DNA of 64,000 nt from Carposina sasakii (lineage: Eukaryota > Arthropoda > Insecta > Lepidoptera > Carposinidae): positions 4,411,115 to 4,475,114 of the forward strand of contig CP053161.1 in the NCBI GenBank assembly GCA_014607495.2, in the 5' to 3' direction. Positions 1 to 10,307 of this stretch are shown here, in pieces. Under the pieces are notes generated by a model. That model did no database searches. It was not told the origin of the DNA and saw nothing but the letters and a program-made list of their open reading frames with translations. Numbering within the stretch: position 1 is the first letter of the stretch; each line of letters starts with the position of its first letter. Made by a program: the position numbers and the translations under genes.

Positions 1-349
1 CCCGAAAACTACGGAATCTCCTCATCATCACGATCATTTTTTTCCATGGAAGCATACCTGGGAAGTGTCGGGTTCCCAAGATATTAGGGTCCAAAGTTGA
101 GTAAATAGACTGCGTTTTTCTGCATAAATGCACATAAACCCGCGTAGCAAGATTTTTTCACGAGAAATAATTAATATATGTCTATGAAAAAACTAGCATA
201 AACACTGGACACTATAAATTTCGCCCGAACAAGTAATAAAAAAAAAAAATTAAAAAAATCACATCGGCTCCCAGCATTTTTTGGCATAAACTTACTTTAT
301 TTGATATATAGAGTACGTACCCTTCCTTAAGGGTGGCAAAGAAAAAACA
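1..349. mobile_element. MITE-A copy 1, cut by the window edge
   Basis: First of about eleven copies of a ~380-bp non-coding element. Full copies run from CAGGGTGATTTTTGG at one end to AAAAACACCCTG at the other and sit between TATA or TA. The shared core includes CATGGAAGCATACCTGGGAA, the GACACTATAAATTTCG block and the ACGTACCCTTCGTTAAGGG block. No coding capacity is seen, so it is a non-autonomous DNA element; TA targeting suggests a Tc1/mariner-like transposase, which is inference. This copy starts inside the element and its right tip is decayed. Confidence 0.8.
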
Positions 350-815
350 ACAATCACTTGAATCACTCTATCTATTAAAAACCGCATAAAAATTCATAAA
401 GATCTAAGCATACATAGGGATAGACAGACAGCGGTAAGCGACTTTGTTTTATAATATGTAGTGATTTAATACAATTTGAATCTGCAACTTTTCGACATTA
501 TTACGACTCTGTTCGTATTTATTCGAAATAACTCGATATAATCCTGTAAGAATAAAAAAAACCCGATACTTATTCCGATATAACTATCCGATGCGGCCGG
601 TATCACCACGCCTCCGCTTAATTATCCCGGTGATTAATACCGGCCCGGGGACGATGACGTCATCCGTTTTTATCTGGTCCCGGAACGAACAGAGAAAATT
701 GTTAGCCCGGGAATACAGGACAAATAGGAGGAAATAATGAGGTGGGGTATTTATGCACTACTAGTGGTTTCCCGTGTCTGTGACTATATAAGAAACGAAG
801 GTGGAACGAGTGTTA
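350..815 (+). promoter_or_regulatory. Single-copy stretch with a CRE palindrome and TATA-like box
   Basis: No gene is seen. A perfect TGACGTCA (CRE/ATF-type palindrome) lies near 653-660, inside a GC-richer patch that also holds an imperfect inverted repeat of GCCGGTAT...ATACCGGC. A TATATAA box lies near 784-790. The arrangement resembles a promoter, but no transcript or open frame follows; an inverted-repeat element starts at 816. Chance occurrence is quite possible. Confidence 0.2.
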
Positions 816-1077
816 CTTATATACCCATGAACGTATAAAGTAACAACGGACGTAATGCTGTCAATGCACAGATTGACGCACCGAATTGGCGGCGCGTTGC
901 GCATGTATGCGTATTTTCTGCTAGGCGCCGAGCTTACTATGGTTAGTATGTGTGGGTGGATAACGCGTCATCACACATCCCTACTCCATGGAATATCGTT
1001 ACCGAGCTTACTATGAATGCCTCACTCTGTGTATTGACAACACTCTGTCCGTTATTCTTTATACGTTCATGTATATA
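816..1077. mobile_element. MITE-like element with ~33-bp inverted ends
   Basis: The left end (816-852) carries CCATGAACGTATAAAG and the right end (1046-1077) carries its inverse CTTTATACGTTCATG, both bordered by TATA. The arms continue with GTTACTTTAT / ATAAAGTAAC and GTCCG / CGGAC. A 14-bp direct repeat CCGAGCTTACTATG occurs inside twice (near 928 and 1004). No coding sequence. It directly abuts the Helitron at 1089. Confidence 0.5.
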
Positions 1078-1088
1078 CCTATATTTAT

Positions 1089-1290
1089 TAGTGGACGCAC
1101 GCGACTATGTCCGTTTGGACTCCAGAAAAGACATAATGTCGAAATTATCCGGGATAAAAAAAAATCCCGGGATAAAAGTAGTAGGATTTTAGACTATCTG
1201 TGTACCAAATTTCATTTAAATCGGTTCAGTAGTTTTAGCGTGAAAGCCGTACAGACAGACAGAGTTACTTTGCCATTTATAATATTAGGA
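1089..1290 (-). mobile_element. Lep1-type Helitron fragment
   Basis: On the minus strand it runs from TCCTAATATTATAAAT (5' end) to a GCGTCC hairpin and ACTAAT, a mutated ACTAGT 3' end. Internal landmarks are the paired TATCCCGGGATA-type motif and the ACAAAATGTCGAAATTATCC block. This is a short non-autonomous Helitron of the kind abundant in Lepidoptera: 5' TC, 3' CTAG, inserted between A and T. Confidence 0.75.
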
Positions 1291-1407
1291 AGGTTATTAG
1301 GATTTCTGCTATTATTTTTGTTTTCAGAGACGCGCATCGAGCCGTAGCCAACATGAGAACCCGGCGATAGTCCCGGAATATAGCTTATACTATATCAGAA
1401 TAATATA

Positions 1408-1622
1408 TCCTCTTACTAATATTATAAATGAGAGAGCAAGTTGTTTATTTGTTACCTCTTCACGCTTTATTTACTCAATCAATATTCATGAAATTTTGCG
1501 TACATATAGTTAGGAGTACGGAGAAAGACATAGGATACATTCTGTAATCCACGCGGACGAAGTCGCGGGCTTAGTAGGTTATAATTTACGCTTATGCGAA
1601 CATAGTTGCGGGCAACTAGTTG
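1408..1622 (+). mobile_element. Lep1-type Helitron, doubled 3' end
   Basis: Starts TCCTCTTACTAATATTATAAATGAG and reaches CACGCGGACGAAGTCGCGGG at 1549-1568, followed by a second terminal-like sequence GTTGCGGGCAACTAGT (1607-1622) that forms the 3' hairpin and CTAG end. The first end is degenerate (GGGCTTAGTAG), so transposition may have read through to the next terminator. Confidence 0.7.
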
Positions 1623-1884
1623 ATAACATATCTTCCTTCTTAGCAAGAAGTTCCAATCGTTAACTTGTCTCAAAGAGTCTATCCCTGGCTATACATTTTG
1701 TAGGGAGTAGCTATAAATTCAGTAAGGAAGAAGCATACATCGTATTTAACGAAAACGGATGAAATTGCCCGCTGCCTTCACCTGCGTCTACTTTATTGTT
1801 ACTTAATACTGTTTATAAATAAATATATATAAAGTTTTCTTTGCAATCTCCTAGATGGGATTATCATCTTAACTAAATATTATA
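1623..1884. other. AT-rich stretch, no gene seen
   Basis: Only weak Helitron-like words (ACGGATGAAATTGCCCGC near 1756) are visible. Nothing else is supported. Confidence 0.5.
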
Positions 1885-2256
1885 CAGAATGTTTTTTCGT
1901 TGCCACCCTTAACGAAGGGTACGTACTCTATACATCATATAAAGTAAGTTTATGCCAAAAAAATGTTGGGAAAAGATGTAAATATTTTGAAAACATTTTT
2001 TTTATTACTCGATCGGACGAAATTTATAGTGTCCAGTGTTTACGCTAGAGACAGATATTAATTATTTCTCGTGAAAAAATCTTACTACGCGAGTCTATGT
2101 GCATTTATGGAGAAAACTGCAGTCTATTTACTCAACTTTGGACTTTAATATCTTGGGAACCAGACATTTCCCAGGTATGCTTCCATGGAGAAAAATGATC
2201 GTGATGATGAGGAGATTCCGTAGTTTTCGGCAACGTTGACGACCAAAAATCACCTG
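1885..2256. mobile_element. MITE-A copy 2, complete, inverted
   Basis: Opposite orientation to copy 1. Begins CAGAATGTTTTTTCGTTGCC after TATA and ends AAAAATCACCTG before TATA. The inner blocks TTAACGAAGGGTACGTACTC, TTATTTCTCGTGAAAAAATC and CCCAGGTATGCTTCCATGG are all present. Length 372 bp. Confidence 0.85.
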
Positions 2257-2406
2257 TATAATGTTTATTAAGTGATATTGTTTGCTAAATTTTTTTATTT
2301 ATATCAATGAAACATTCTTTGAAGAGTTTTTGAAAATCTAAAATCAGCGGTTTTTACTTTGATAAATTTAATAGAATTAATTTATTAATAGAGAAAATTG
2401 CGAACA

Positions 2407-2863
2407 TCTATACTAATAATATTATAAAGCTGAAGAGCTTGTTTGTTTGTTTGTTTGTTTGTTTGAACGCGCTAATCTCCGGAACTACTGGGTCGAATTA
2501 AAAAATTCTTTTTGTGTTGGATAGTCCATTTATCGAGGAAGGCTTTAGGCTATATATCATCACAGTGCGACCAATAGGGACGAAGAATAAGAGGAAAATG
2601 TGGAAAAAACGGGGAAAATTATTCAACTTTGGAGACTTCCGTTGCGTGCGCTGCGTAAACGGTTCAAGTTATCCAAAAAATATGTATGAAAGAATAAAAT
2701 GACGTAGAAATGATATGAAAGAAAAAAATTGAAGGTCTAGACTGCCTGATGCAGAACCCTTAGCAGCCCAGCTAAACTTTGAGAGATATGAAAATACCGT
2801 CTTAGGAAAAGTTGCTCAGCATGATAAGTTGTTGACGCGGACGAAGTCGCGGGCAACAGCTAT
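2407..2863 (+). mobile_element. Longer Helitron (457 bp)
   Basis: Starts TCTATACTAATAATATTATA, has a (TTTG)n run at 2440-2464, then ACGCGCTAATCTCCGGAACT and a GTCCATTTATCGAGGAAGGC block. It ends with GACGCGGACGAAGTCGCGGG and CAACAGCTAT, a mutated CAGCTAG 3' end. The 62-codon frame at 2514-2702 is internal Helitron sequence, not a gene. Confidence 0.8.
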
Positions 2864-3283
2864 AATTGATAAGTGGGTTTAAAATGTCGTTTTCCTACTT
2901 CGTTTAACATTTTGCACACATACATCTTTGCCCGTGAATAGCCACGTAAGCAGGTACCCACAGGTAGCAATTTATTTTGTATTAAAGCTCTGATTTATTA
3001 CTACTTTTCGTAGATGTGTTTTTAATGTTGCGCCGGTTTTGAGGAAGTGCCCTGAAGTTGATAGATTTATAGAAATATAAAGATATTTCATATTGTTTAC
3101 GATACAATACCTACATTTTGCGCTGTTTTAAAATTTAATGTAAGATTTTACGGCCATTATAAGTTCCATAAGTATTATAAGGATTTGTAAAGAAACTAGA
3201 TCGTGTTCTATGGAAAGGACCCAAAAAGTGATTTTCAGTATGCGGATATTTTATACATATGTACATACATATGTCTCACCGAT
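2864..3283. other. Single-copy AT-rich stretch, nothing seen
   Basis: No repeat match, splice-bounded open frame or RNA-like structure was recognised. Confidence 0.4.
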
Positions 3284-3645
3284 GTCTGTCACTCAGAGAG
3301 CTATGGAAAGGTCAATGCTCGGAATCTCGCTAATGGACAAAGTCCGAAACGAGATTATCCGGCAGACCAAAGTGACACATATTCTCGAAATGTAGCGAAC
3401 TGAAGTGGCAGTGGGCAGGCCACATCTGTCGTAGAACCATTGGACGGTGGAGTAAACGGGTTCGCCAATGGAGACCGCGCCTCGGCAAACGTAGCGTGGG
3501 GCGCCCTCCGGCCAGATAGACCGATGACTTAAAGGGGACGGCTGGTAGTGACTGGATGGCAAAAACGGGAGATCTAGCCATGTGGCGTACTCTGGGGGAG
3601 GCCTACGTCCAGCAGTGGACTGCAATAGGCTGACGATAGATAGAT
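3284..3645 (+). mobile_element. RTE-clade LINE 3' end, coding remnant
   Basis: Frames across it read fragments of the RTE reverse-transcriptase C-terminus (QRAMERSMLGISL, then KWQWAGH) broken by frameshifts. It is followed by the tail GGGGGAGGCCTACGTCCAGC, AGTGGACTGCAATAGGCTGA and a (GATA)n run. The 5' end is truncated, as is usual for LINEs. Minus-strand frames here are shadows. No clear target-site duplication, so it is older than the copy at 9867. Confidence 0.8.
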
Positions 3646-3649
3646 AGAT

Positions 3650-3882
3650 AGTATATACATGGCTGTGTTCCCGAAATAGGCTAGCTAGAACTGCTGGATC
3701 ATAAAAGACATCCCCCATTCAGCATAGCGGGTACAGATGTACCTATAAAAGATCAGTGACATATTGCTATATTGCTAGCTTATCGCCTGAGATAATGCAC
3801 GAGTTCTTTAGTTGAATCTGACGATATGCACGGAAGGAGATGCAGCTGTATTCTAGTGAAGCCCCGCATCAATCAGCACAGG
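3650..3882. repeat. Repeat G copy (Lepidoptera-type interspersed repeat)
   Basis: First of many fragments of a non-coding repeat whose landmarks are CGGGGCTTCACTAGAATACA, GCTGCATCTCCTTCCGTGC, TAGCTTATCGCCTGAGA, ATGCTAAACGTGGCTGCAGG and CCCATTTCGGGAACACAGCC. Here they appear inverted, from ACATGGCTGTGTTCCCG to AGTGAAGCCCCGCATC. No tRNA-like promoter or poly-A end is seen; class unknown. Confidence 0.65.
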
Positions 3883-4248
3883 AATATTATTGAAATTCTG
3901 ATTATATCTAAGTACAATTCAGCAAAGCGAGAAGCTGTTTAATGGTAACAAAAACGCATCAAAGTCAAGCTTGATGTTCAGGATATTTTCCCGCTTTTTG
4001 TTCACAAGTTCGCGAACTACATTTAATTTAACGAATAGTTCGCCGCTGTGGGGTGGCGTGTTACAACTGCACGCTTTCCGTGTCGGAATTAATAAACGTT
4101 GATAAACGCGAACACTTAATATACGGGACGCTTGCATTGTTCCAAGCTAATGATAAATGTGCTGGCTTTAGATTTATGAATTTAGTATCAGGTGCGATCG
4201 TCTGAGTGAATATGCTAGTTTTGGTGTAAACTATGTTTACTCACTTAC
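3883..4248. other. Single-copy stretch, nothing seen
   Basis: The 72-codon minus frame at 3919-4137 has no recognisable family features. Confidence 0.35.
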
Positions 4249-4302
4249 ATACGTATACGTAAGTGTACCCCACACGCATGGGGTACACTTACGTATACGT
4301 AT
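4249..4302. repeat. Perfect 24-bp inverted repeat with 6-nt loop
   Basis: Arms 4249-4272 and 4279-4302 are exact complements (left arm contains ACGTATACGTAAGTGTACCC) around the loop CACGCA. ACGTATACGT is itself a palindrome. It could extrude as a cruciform or form a stem-loop in RNA. No T-run follows, so a terminator is not implied. Confidence 0.85.
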
Positions 4303-4317
4303 AAAATGGGGTTGCCA

Positions 4318-4460
4318 GAATCAGAGGACGTAGACAGCCGCGTTAGTTAAGTTCTTAGCTTATCTAAGATAAGAGAATGCCCGAGTTCCTTAGTTGAACC
4401 TTACGACATGTACGTAAGTACTCTTACGTATGAAAGCCCCGCATTAGAAGAGCACGATTA
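4318..4460. repeat. Repeat G fragment
   Basis: Shows GACAGCCGCGT, TAAGAGAATGCCCGAGTTCC and GAAAGCCCCGCAT in the same orientation as the copy at 3650, with internal loss. Confidence 0.5.
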
Positions 4461-4575
4461 TAGAGGACTAATCGATATTCTTCTCTATTCTTCATACATC
4501 CTCGCCAGTTTAGGGTCAGTGAAAGTTGCGTTAGGTCATCACCCTCCTCCAACACTAATTGAAAAAAAGGTTGAC
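4461..4575 (-). mobile_element. Retroelement coding scrap (repeat H type)
   Basis: The minus strand reads ACCCTAAACTGGCGAGGATG and TATGAAGAATAG, matching the ACCGACGAGCGTGCATGAAG block that precedes the repeat H tail near 56510. The frame is broken. Confidence 0.4.
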
Positions 4576-4873
4576 TAAATGAAGCGAAAAAAGGTAACAA
4601 GCATTCATTCGCATTTACATTATAATTGGGTCATTTATTTTGAAATCCAAGCAACACAACACAGGTTGAAAAAAATATCTTTTCCCTGCACTGAAATCCA
4701 AATAACCTATCCCGCACATAACTACCGCAGTAGCATTGTGTCGGCACCATAAATCAGCGTGCATTCGACACTGAATCGCTTTTATCTCGTACAATCGAGT
4801 TGCAGTAGTAAACAATGGCTGTTCGTTGACGAATGCGCGCCGCGTCCGGCGGCCGGCCATCGCTCATGCCGGA

Positions 4874-5034
4874 TCCCTTATTACCTAACTAGCAAAAGCG
4901 ATGCATTAGCGAAAATTTTTCAAATTTTTTTTGTAAAATTCGTATTACGTAAAATTAATTTCAAATTTTGACATGTCAAGGCGAATATTGTGCAATTTTC
5001 GCTTCTGCTTTGCTCTTGCAAGATACGTAATCAG
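4874..5034. mobile_element. Palindromic MITE-R copy 1
   Basis: Reads CCCTTATTACCTAACTAGC at one end and TACGTAATCAG at the other. The inverted arms hold GCGAAAATTTTT...GCAATTTTCGC, and the centre has TTGACATGTCAAGGCGAATA. It aligns along its length to the inverted copy at 28404-28590. Confidence 0.7.
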
Positions 5035-5044
5035 CCTGCTGGCC

Positions 5045-5185
5045 CTTGTGTGCGTTTCACCGTATAGTTCATTTGGATGATGGCCCTAGTTTCTATGTGT
5101 ATGACTACATTATCTGTGTAACTGCATACAAAAAAATTTAGTTCCGAAATCAGGCATAGGAGTTGTTCTATGAAACGGATGTTAG
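5045..5185. repeat. Repeat Q copy 1
   Basis: Shares CGTTTCACCGTATAGTTC, GGATGATGGC, CTGCATACAAAAAA and TTAGTTCCGAAAT with 31448-31590 and 37965-38310. Non-coding, class unknown. It lies directly after MITE-R. Confidence 0.6.
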
Positions 5186-5261
5186 TGTAAGCGGCGCACA
5201 CATAGATACGATATTTCTATGAATTTCATGCGATTTTTGCAATATCGCTGGGTTACACATT

Positions 5262-5450
5262 ACCCTATTGCAGTCCACTGGACCAAGACTCACCTCCCCC
5301 AGGGCACGCCACGAGACTACTGCCTGCCGTAAGGGAGTTTGGCATAGTCACCACGCTGGGCAGGCGGGTTGGGACTGCAGTGTAATTTTGGGAATATATT
5401 GTTAATACGGGAGGCGCTGCTGCCCACCTCCCGGAAACCGAAATAAAAAA
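5262..5450 (-). mobile_element. RTE-tailed non-coding element, partial
   Basis: Inverted copy of the element intact at 21165-21423: CTATTGCAGTCCACTGG, GGGCACGCCACGAGACT, ACCACGCTGGGCAGGCGGG and GGGAGGCGCTGCTGCCCACC. The head is missing and no flanking duplication remains. Confidence 0.7.
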
Positions 5451-5937
5451 TCTTTTTTTATCTCTAGTATTGAAATCGGCCATTAGTCCGCATCCATATA
5501 GAACACCAACACTTTACTAAGTGAAGGTTTCAAGCGATATGCGATAAAAAACCTAGCACGAAAAGGCGGTCTATAAACGCAATGTCTTTTTATTACTTGT
5601 GTAAACCGTCTAAAATATCGCACCTGTGTGGGAGTGGCCCATTTATTTCCTGTGCCCGCGTACAGTGTACAGTCTATGGTGTTTGCCGCTCAGTTGCAAA
5701 TGGGAAATGCAAATGCAACTGCATTCAATTACTAATCAGCGAATTAAATTTAAATTGTAAGGGCGACTTTATTTTGTAGCACGCGATAATAAAATGAAAA
5801 TACTATATAAGACATATTCCGTGTTATTAAAAAATTGGTAACATGGTCAAATTTTGACAGTTAACCATACATTTTAGTGTCAAATTTCGGGTACACAGCC
5901 GTGTGTTATAAAAAAGCATGTCATGTAATAAATAAAT
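5451..5937. other. Single-copy stretch
   Basis: A short repeat G scrap (CGGGTACACAGCCGTGTG) lies near 5888. The 65-codon plus frame at 5582-5779 has no recognisable domain. Confidence 0.35.
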
Positions 5938-6140
5938 AAATATTCACACACTACACAACACATTAACCTAGTCCCACAGTAAGATCCCTAAGGTCTTGTG
6001 TCGTAGGTACTAAGCAACGGTATATAAATACATAGATAAGTATAGAAACATCCATGACTCGGAAACAAACATTGATATTCATCATATCAATGTTTGCACC
6101 TACCGGGATTCGAACCCAGGACCTATGGCTGTCTATGTCT
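5938..6140 (-). mobile_element. SINE-E copy 1 (tRNA-derived)
   Basis: On the minus strand the B-box GGTTCGAATCC precedes the unique body GATATGAATATCAATG... and the tail GACACAAGACCTTAGGGATC / CTAGGTTAATGTGTTGTG. The A-box half of the tRNA-like head is replaced by other sequence (GCTGTCTATGTC). Copies at 10463, 35735 and 57493 show the family well. Confidence 0.8.
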
Positions 6141-7958
6141 ATAGGTATAATAACGCCGATTATGATTAATATTAAAACTAGTCTGTGAATTTCTTATTTC
6201 GAATACCACGACTTACAAAGGAAGTCGAGTGCTCTTCTAGTGGAGAATATTTTGTTAGAAATTGTTTACTAGTTTATTATAAATTCCTGAGTTAGGTAGG
6301 TTTTTATGTCACCCGGCGCTTTTATGTTTTTGGATTATAAAAGAATATTTTATAAGGTCTTCGGCGAAGCGCCATGTTGCTTCTCAAGTGATAAGAGTGA
6401 TGATACACTAGACGACTAGAATCTGCAAGTGACAGGTCGAGTTTTAATAAAATTACTTTTAGGCCTGATTTGCATATACTTAAATGTTTATTTAGTACCT
6501 AACTGAGAATCAGCAATTCGGCATGTGTGAATTATGTCAGGTACAGGAATTGTTAGGATTTTTAATTAAAGAATAAATTTAATAAACTTGATTGTTTTGA
6601 AATAGCCACCCATCCAACTTTTCAGCTTGTAATAGTAAAACAGTAAAATTTTAGTCTTTAGTAACAATAATAGAAAGTAGTTATTTTTTTAAAACGTTTT
6701 GCTTCTAGTGTTGATTTCAATAACTTGGAAGGAAATCCAAACAATACAATTTGACTAAGTGGATTCGATTTGACGCTCGTGTGGATTGAAGAATGTAATT
6801 GAAAGTCATTGTCTTGTATGTATTTGCGGCAAATCAGATTGTTATTACAATCAGATTGGCAAATTAGATTGTATTGTGTGGAGGTGTATAAATCGTGCAT
6901 AAACAGCCCAGTGTGTCACCAGACTTATTCCCTGAAAAGTTTATAAAAGCAAATATTGAACAACAGCGGCGGCAGAGTCCCCGCGATAACACTCCGCTCT
7001 AGCAATTTCCGAGACATTTTCTAAAAAAAGTTATTTCTTTATTCTCATAAAAATGTTGCTGAAGATTTTATTCGGTAGATAAAACAAATACAGGCGCTGA
7101 TGGGGTGCTAAGGAAGATGTAAAATATTATGTAATGAATATAGACACGTGTTAATGCAAACGATTTTACAGATTACGAGTTTTGGAGGAAACGACTTTGT
7201 TACTATGTAAATGAGAAATCTATAACTTGCTAATATTATTTGAGATATGCATTCCTCTTTCTCCCGTTCCCGCGGGGATTTTGGGAATTTTTTTCCTAAC
7301 TAAAAGAGTTTTCTAAGATCATCGGTTCAGGCTGTACTTACCTATGTTATGGGGTCGCGCAATATGGTTTCTTTCAAAGCTCATATTGTCAAGGATTTAA
7401 CGTTTGTTTTACAAGCGGCTGCTTTCTTGGTGCTTAGGCTTTAAAAAAATCTATTTGTTAAACGAATTATGTACATGCGCATATGCGCATACACCTACCA
7501 ATGTACCTCAATTCAAATTTGTTGTACGTACGTAATTTAAATCTATATATTATCTAACATTGTTCTGTACAGGATAATTCCACACACAGATAAACACAAA
7601 CCAGACCGCAGCCGGGCCTTCAAAATCCGCCGCCATATTTGCAAGCACATTCACAGGAAACTATATTTAAGATTTATCTGTTCCCGCGACAAAGCTGCTA
7701 GACTGGGGGTCCAAAAAGTTCCAAAAGTGGAACGAGAAAATGTTTACATCTCTCTCGCTCTTGGGATATTTGATGCATTGTGCGAGAGGGAGGTCTTTTG
7801 TATGACACTGTTGTAACCTCTGTGCCTGCCGAATCCTGTATGTGTTGCCAGCTTTAATAGTATTTTTTATCGTAACTGTTAAGAAAGAATTTTCGTTGGC
7901 ATAAATGACGTAGTACGAGTACGTCCATTACTGTCCATGTTAATATTATGTGACACAC
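6141..7958. other. 1.8-kb single-copy stretch
   Basis: No family repeat or supported exon. A perfect 16-nt palindrome ATGCGCATATGCGCAT lies at 7475-7490. A consensus-like minus-strand donor (plus-strand CTGTACTTAC, ending at 7341) has no matching open exon and only a poor acceptor, so it is not called. Lies 3' of the Mxd exon in gene orientation. Confidence 0.4.
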
Positions 7959-8303
7959 TGCGGTGTAAGCCCAGTGGTTAAGACGTGCACCTTCCAAGCA
8001 GGAGGTGTAAGTTCGATCCCAGTCACGGGCCTGTACCAATGAATTTATTTCATGTACAGATTTTAATGTTGCGAAATTGTCACTTAGCTCGTGCATCGGA
8101 AAGCACGTATAACCGTTGGTCCTGCGCCTGATCTCTCTCCGGTCGTGTCGGCTTTCCGTCCCATCGGACTATGAGAGTGAGGGAATAGAGAGTGCATCTG
8201 TGTTTGCGCACACACTTGTGCACTATAATATCTCCTGCGTACCTGGTCAATCTCCGTAGAGATTGGTCGCCTTGGACGAAATACGGTCGGAGATCATCAT
8301 CAT
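7959..8303 (+). mobile_element. SINE-I copy 1 (tRNA-derived)
   Basis: The head resembles a tRNA: A-box-like TAAGCCCAGTGG and B-box GTTCGATCCC flank CACCTTCCAAGCAGGAGGTG. The body has GTACAGATTTTAATGTTGCG, GGTCGTGTCGGCTTTCCGTC and GAGATTGGTCGCC, ending in CATCATCAT. Minus-strand frames here are shadows. The most complete of four copies. Confidence 0.8.
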
Positions 8304-9085
8304 ATGACACACTGAATTGTGTTTTAGGCACATCAATGTCCATAGCTAAGTTAAGCATAGAATAGTAATGTAATTTTGTATCTTTAGTAGATTATTGATT
8401 TACGGTTGGATGATTAGTTGTGTCTTAATTCTTTAAGTAATTTAATTGGTAGGTACCAAAGTCTGTTAGGCTTATAAATTAAGTTTACATAAATGAATAG
8501 TCTCGACCTTTTTTCGATTATACATAATTAGTTTAAGGTTATGTAAAACTTTTGGTAATTTTAATTTATCGAAGTAAACATTTATAAACAAGTCATTATT
8601 ACTTTTGGTTAATCTAATACACCCTAATCCAACACATTTGTAAGTAAATACTTCCAGTCATCCGATAACACACACAAAATTATAATTTAACTCCCGAAAT
8701 CTATGGTAAATCATCCCAAGCTGGCAACACCGGACCCCTCCGGAACCGCCGGATCCGGCGAAGTCCGTCCGGAAGCGCGCTGGCCGGAAGCCGGTCCCTT
8801 TGCCTTTGTTTACCTAACTACTGCCTATGACACGCCGAAAGGGATTCTCCTTTCAAACTTGCATTTGGGAAATCACTTTTGAAATGTGAAGTGACGTTTT
8901 TAAGGGTTTTGCTTGTTTGGTATATTTTTAAGAATAAAGAGCAAGGGTATAAAAACATTTGGAGTTATAAACTTCTGAGAATACAAGATTTTTGATCTCG
9001 AAGAAGACTCTAAAGACTTCATTTACGGGGCTTTTAGATAGATACATCTCCTTTGCGATCTTGCTGTTATGGCTACCCACTTAGC
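8304..9085. other. AT-rich stretch with a GC-rich patch
   Basis: Mostly AT-rich and single-copy. Positions 8709-8810 are GC-rich with repeated CCGGA words (ACCGCCGGATCCGGCG). I see no open frame with splice sites. Confidence 0.35.
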
Positions 9086-9304
9086 TAACCTATTTCCAAA
9101 ATTTGAGACTTAAAATCACATGTCATGTCAATCATTAAAATACAATCACAAGATTGTATGGACATTTTTGAGTTGTTTAGGAATTCTCCATACTATCTGG
9201 AAAAATAAACATATGATTTCGAGTCTCAAATTTTGTGGGTAGGTTCTTTTTATTGAGCTATTTACATAGCTTTTCGCTTAACATACCCCTTTTGTTACAC
9301 CCTG
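9086..9304. mobile_element. MITE-B (palindromic) copy, left end lost
   Basis: Family B is a ~265-bp near-palindrome with ends CAGGGTGTAACAAAAAGGG and CCCTTTTTGTTACACCCTG. Both arms read GCGAAAAGCTATGT, then AGAACCTATC, then TTTGAGACTCGAAATCACA. This copy keeps the right arm (ATAGCTTTTCGCTTAACATA, CCCTG at 9300-9304) and part of the left. Confidence 0.8.
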
Positions 9305-9417
9305 TAGAAGTAAAGCTTCTAATTTAAATATGAAACGAAATCAATGTATACTTATTCCAATAGATGATACATACATAGTAAATAGTTTTCCACAGATATC
9401 GGCCGTCAAAGACTTAC

Positions 9418-9532
9418 CTTCATAAATTTTTTCGCTTTAGTTAATAATCCTAATGTGGTGTGTCTCGCCGATTCGGCGCCTAGAGGGACCATGTCTTTTA
9501 GCTTCTCCAGACACGTTCTGAGGTGTGCTCTC
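9418..9532 (-). CDS. Mxd: Internal exon of a Mad/Mxd/Mxi1-type bHLH-zip repressor
   Basis: A 115-nt exon with acceptor TTGTTTCAG and donor AAG|GTAAGT. It carries one base completing a split codon, then 38 open codons. The peptide begins [18 protein letters not shown], continues [12 protein letters not shown] and ends TKAKKFMK: end of the basic region, helix 1, loop and helix 2. [12 protein letters not shown] is the hallmark of vertebrate MXD1/MXI1, where the equivalent exon also encodes 38 residues. Family knowledge: these proteins pair with Max, bind E-boxes and recruit Sin3 to repress Myc targets; Drosophila Mnt is the fly relative. The HNELEKNR exon (expected at higher coordinates) and the zipper exon (lower coordinates) were searched for and not found, so flanking introns are long. 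It lies between MITE-B and an RTE insertion 334 bp upstream. Choice among Mxd, Mxi1 and Mnt names is uncertain. Confidence 0.9.
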
Positions 9533-9866
9533 CTGAAACAATAGGAAATCGCTGTAAGTCACAGTGTACTTTAGGACCAGAGTTTTTAAAAGAGAAATAA
9601 TGGTATTTTGTTTACACCAAATCGCTAACGAAAAGCTTTGGCTAATGCTTTCATATTAATCAGATAAATAGCCTAATTGGCGAATGAATGGAGCATTAAG
9701 CTAGTATTTTTTCTGAAACGCAGCCTAACAGGACACGCGCTTTAAGCACTAGACATCCATTAAGAGTTCGTTCACATAAATCAAACAAAAATTTTTTTTT
9801 TCATACATTTTGTCAAGGTTTATTGTGTTTGTTGTCGATCGAGTTTATCTAGCGAGTTGACGAATT

Positions 9867-10307
9867 CGTGCGTGCTGCCGGTGATGACCTACGGTGCTGA
9901 GACGTGGTCTCTAACTATGTGCCTCATAAAGAAGCTCAGGATCGCACAACGAGCGATGGAGAGAGTTATCCTTGGGATCTCTCTGCGTGATCGAATCAGA
10001 AATGAGGAGATCCGCAGACGTACAAAGATTACCGACATAGCTCAACGGTCCAGCAAGCTGAAATGGCAATGGGCAGGGCACATAGCTCGAAGAACTGATG
10101 GCCGATGGAGTCGGAAAGTTCTAGAGTGGATACCACGTATCGGCAAACACAGCGTGGGAAGGTCACCCGCGAGGCGGACGGACGACCTGGCCAAGGTCGC
10201 GGGCGTCGGTTGGATGTAGGCTGCTTCCGACCGGTCGGAGTGGAGGATGTTGGGGGAGGCCTATGTCCAACAGTGGACCTCTCAGGGCTGTAAATGATGA
10301 TGATGAT
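9867..10307 (+). mobile_element. Young 5'-truncated RTE LINE with 13-bp TSD
   Basis: Flanked by perfect copies of GAGTTGACGAATT (9854-9866 and 10308-10320). The insert reads the RTE reverse-transcriptase C-terminus: YGAETW at residues 12-17 of the frame, then AQRAMERVILGISLRDRIRN, then LKWQWAGHIARRTDGRW. The frame stays open to 10219. Then come GGGGGAGGCCTATGTCCAAC and (GAT)n. The first frame residues (TN) come from the target site. Similar proteins are annotated as endonuclease-reverse transcriptase in Heliconius and Bombyx. Too short to be active. Confidence 0.93.

Noticed and set aside
4249..4302. Rho-independent-type terminator
   Set aside because: Eukaryotic context and no T-run after the stem.
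7250..7450. Zipper exon of the Mxd gene
   Set aside because: RERE-like codons near 7270 on the minus strand do not form a leucine zipper and lack an acceptor; the nearby GTAAGTACAG donor has no coherent frame.
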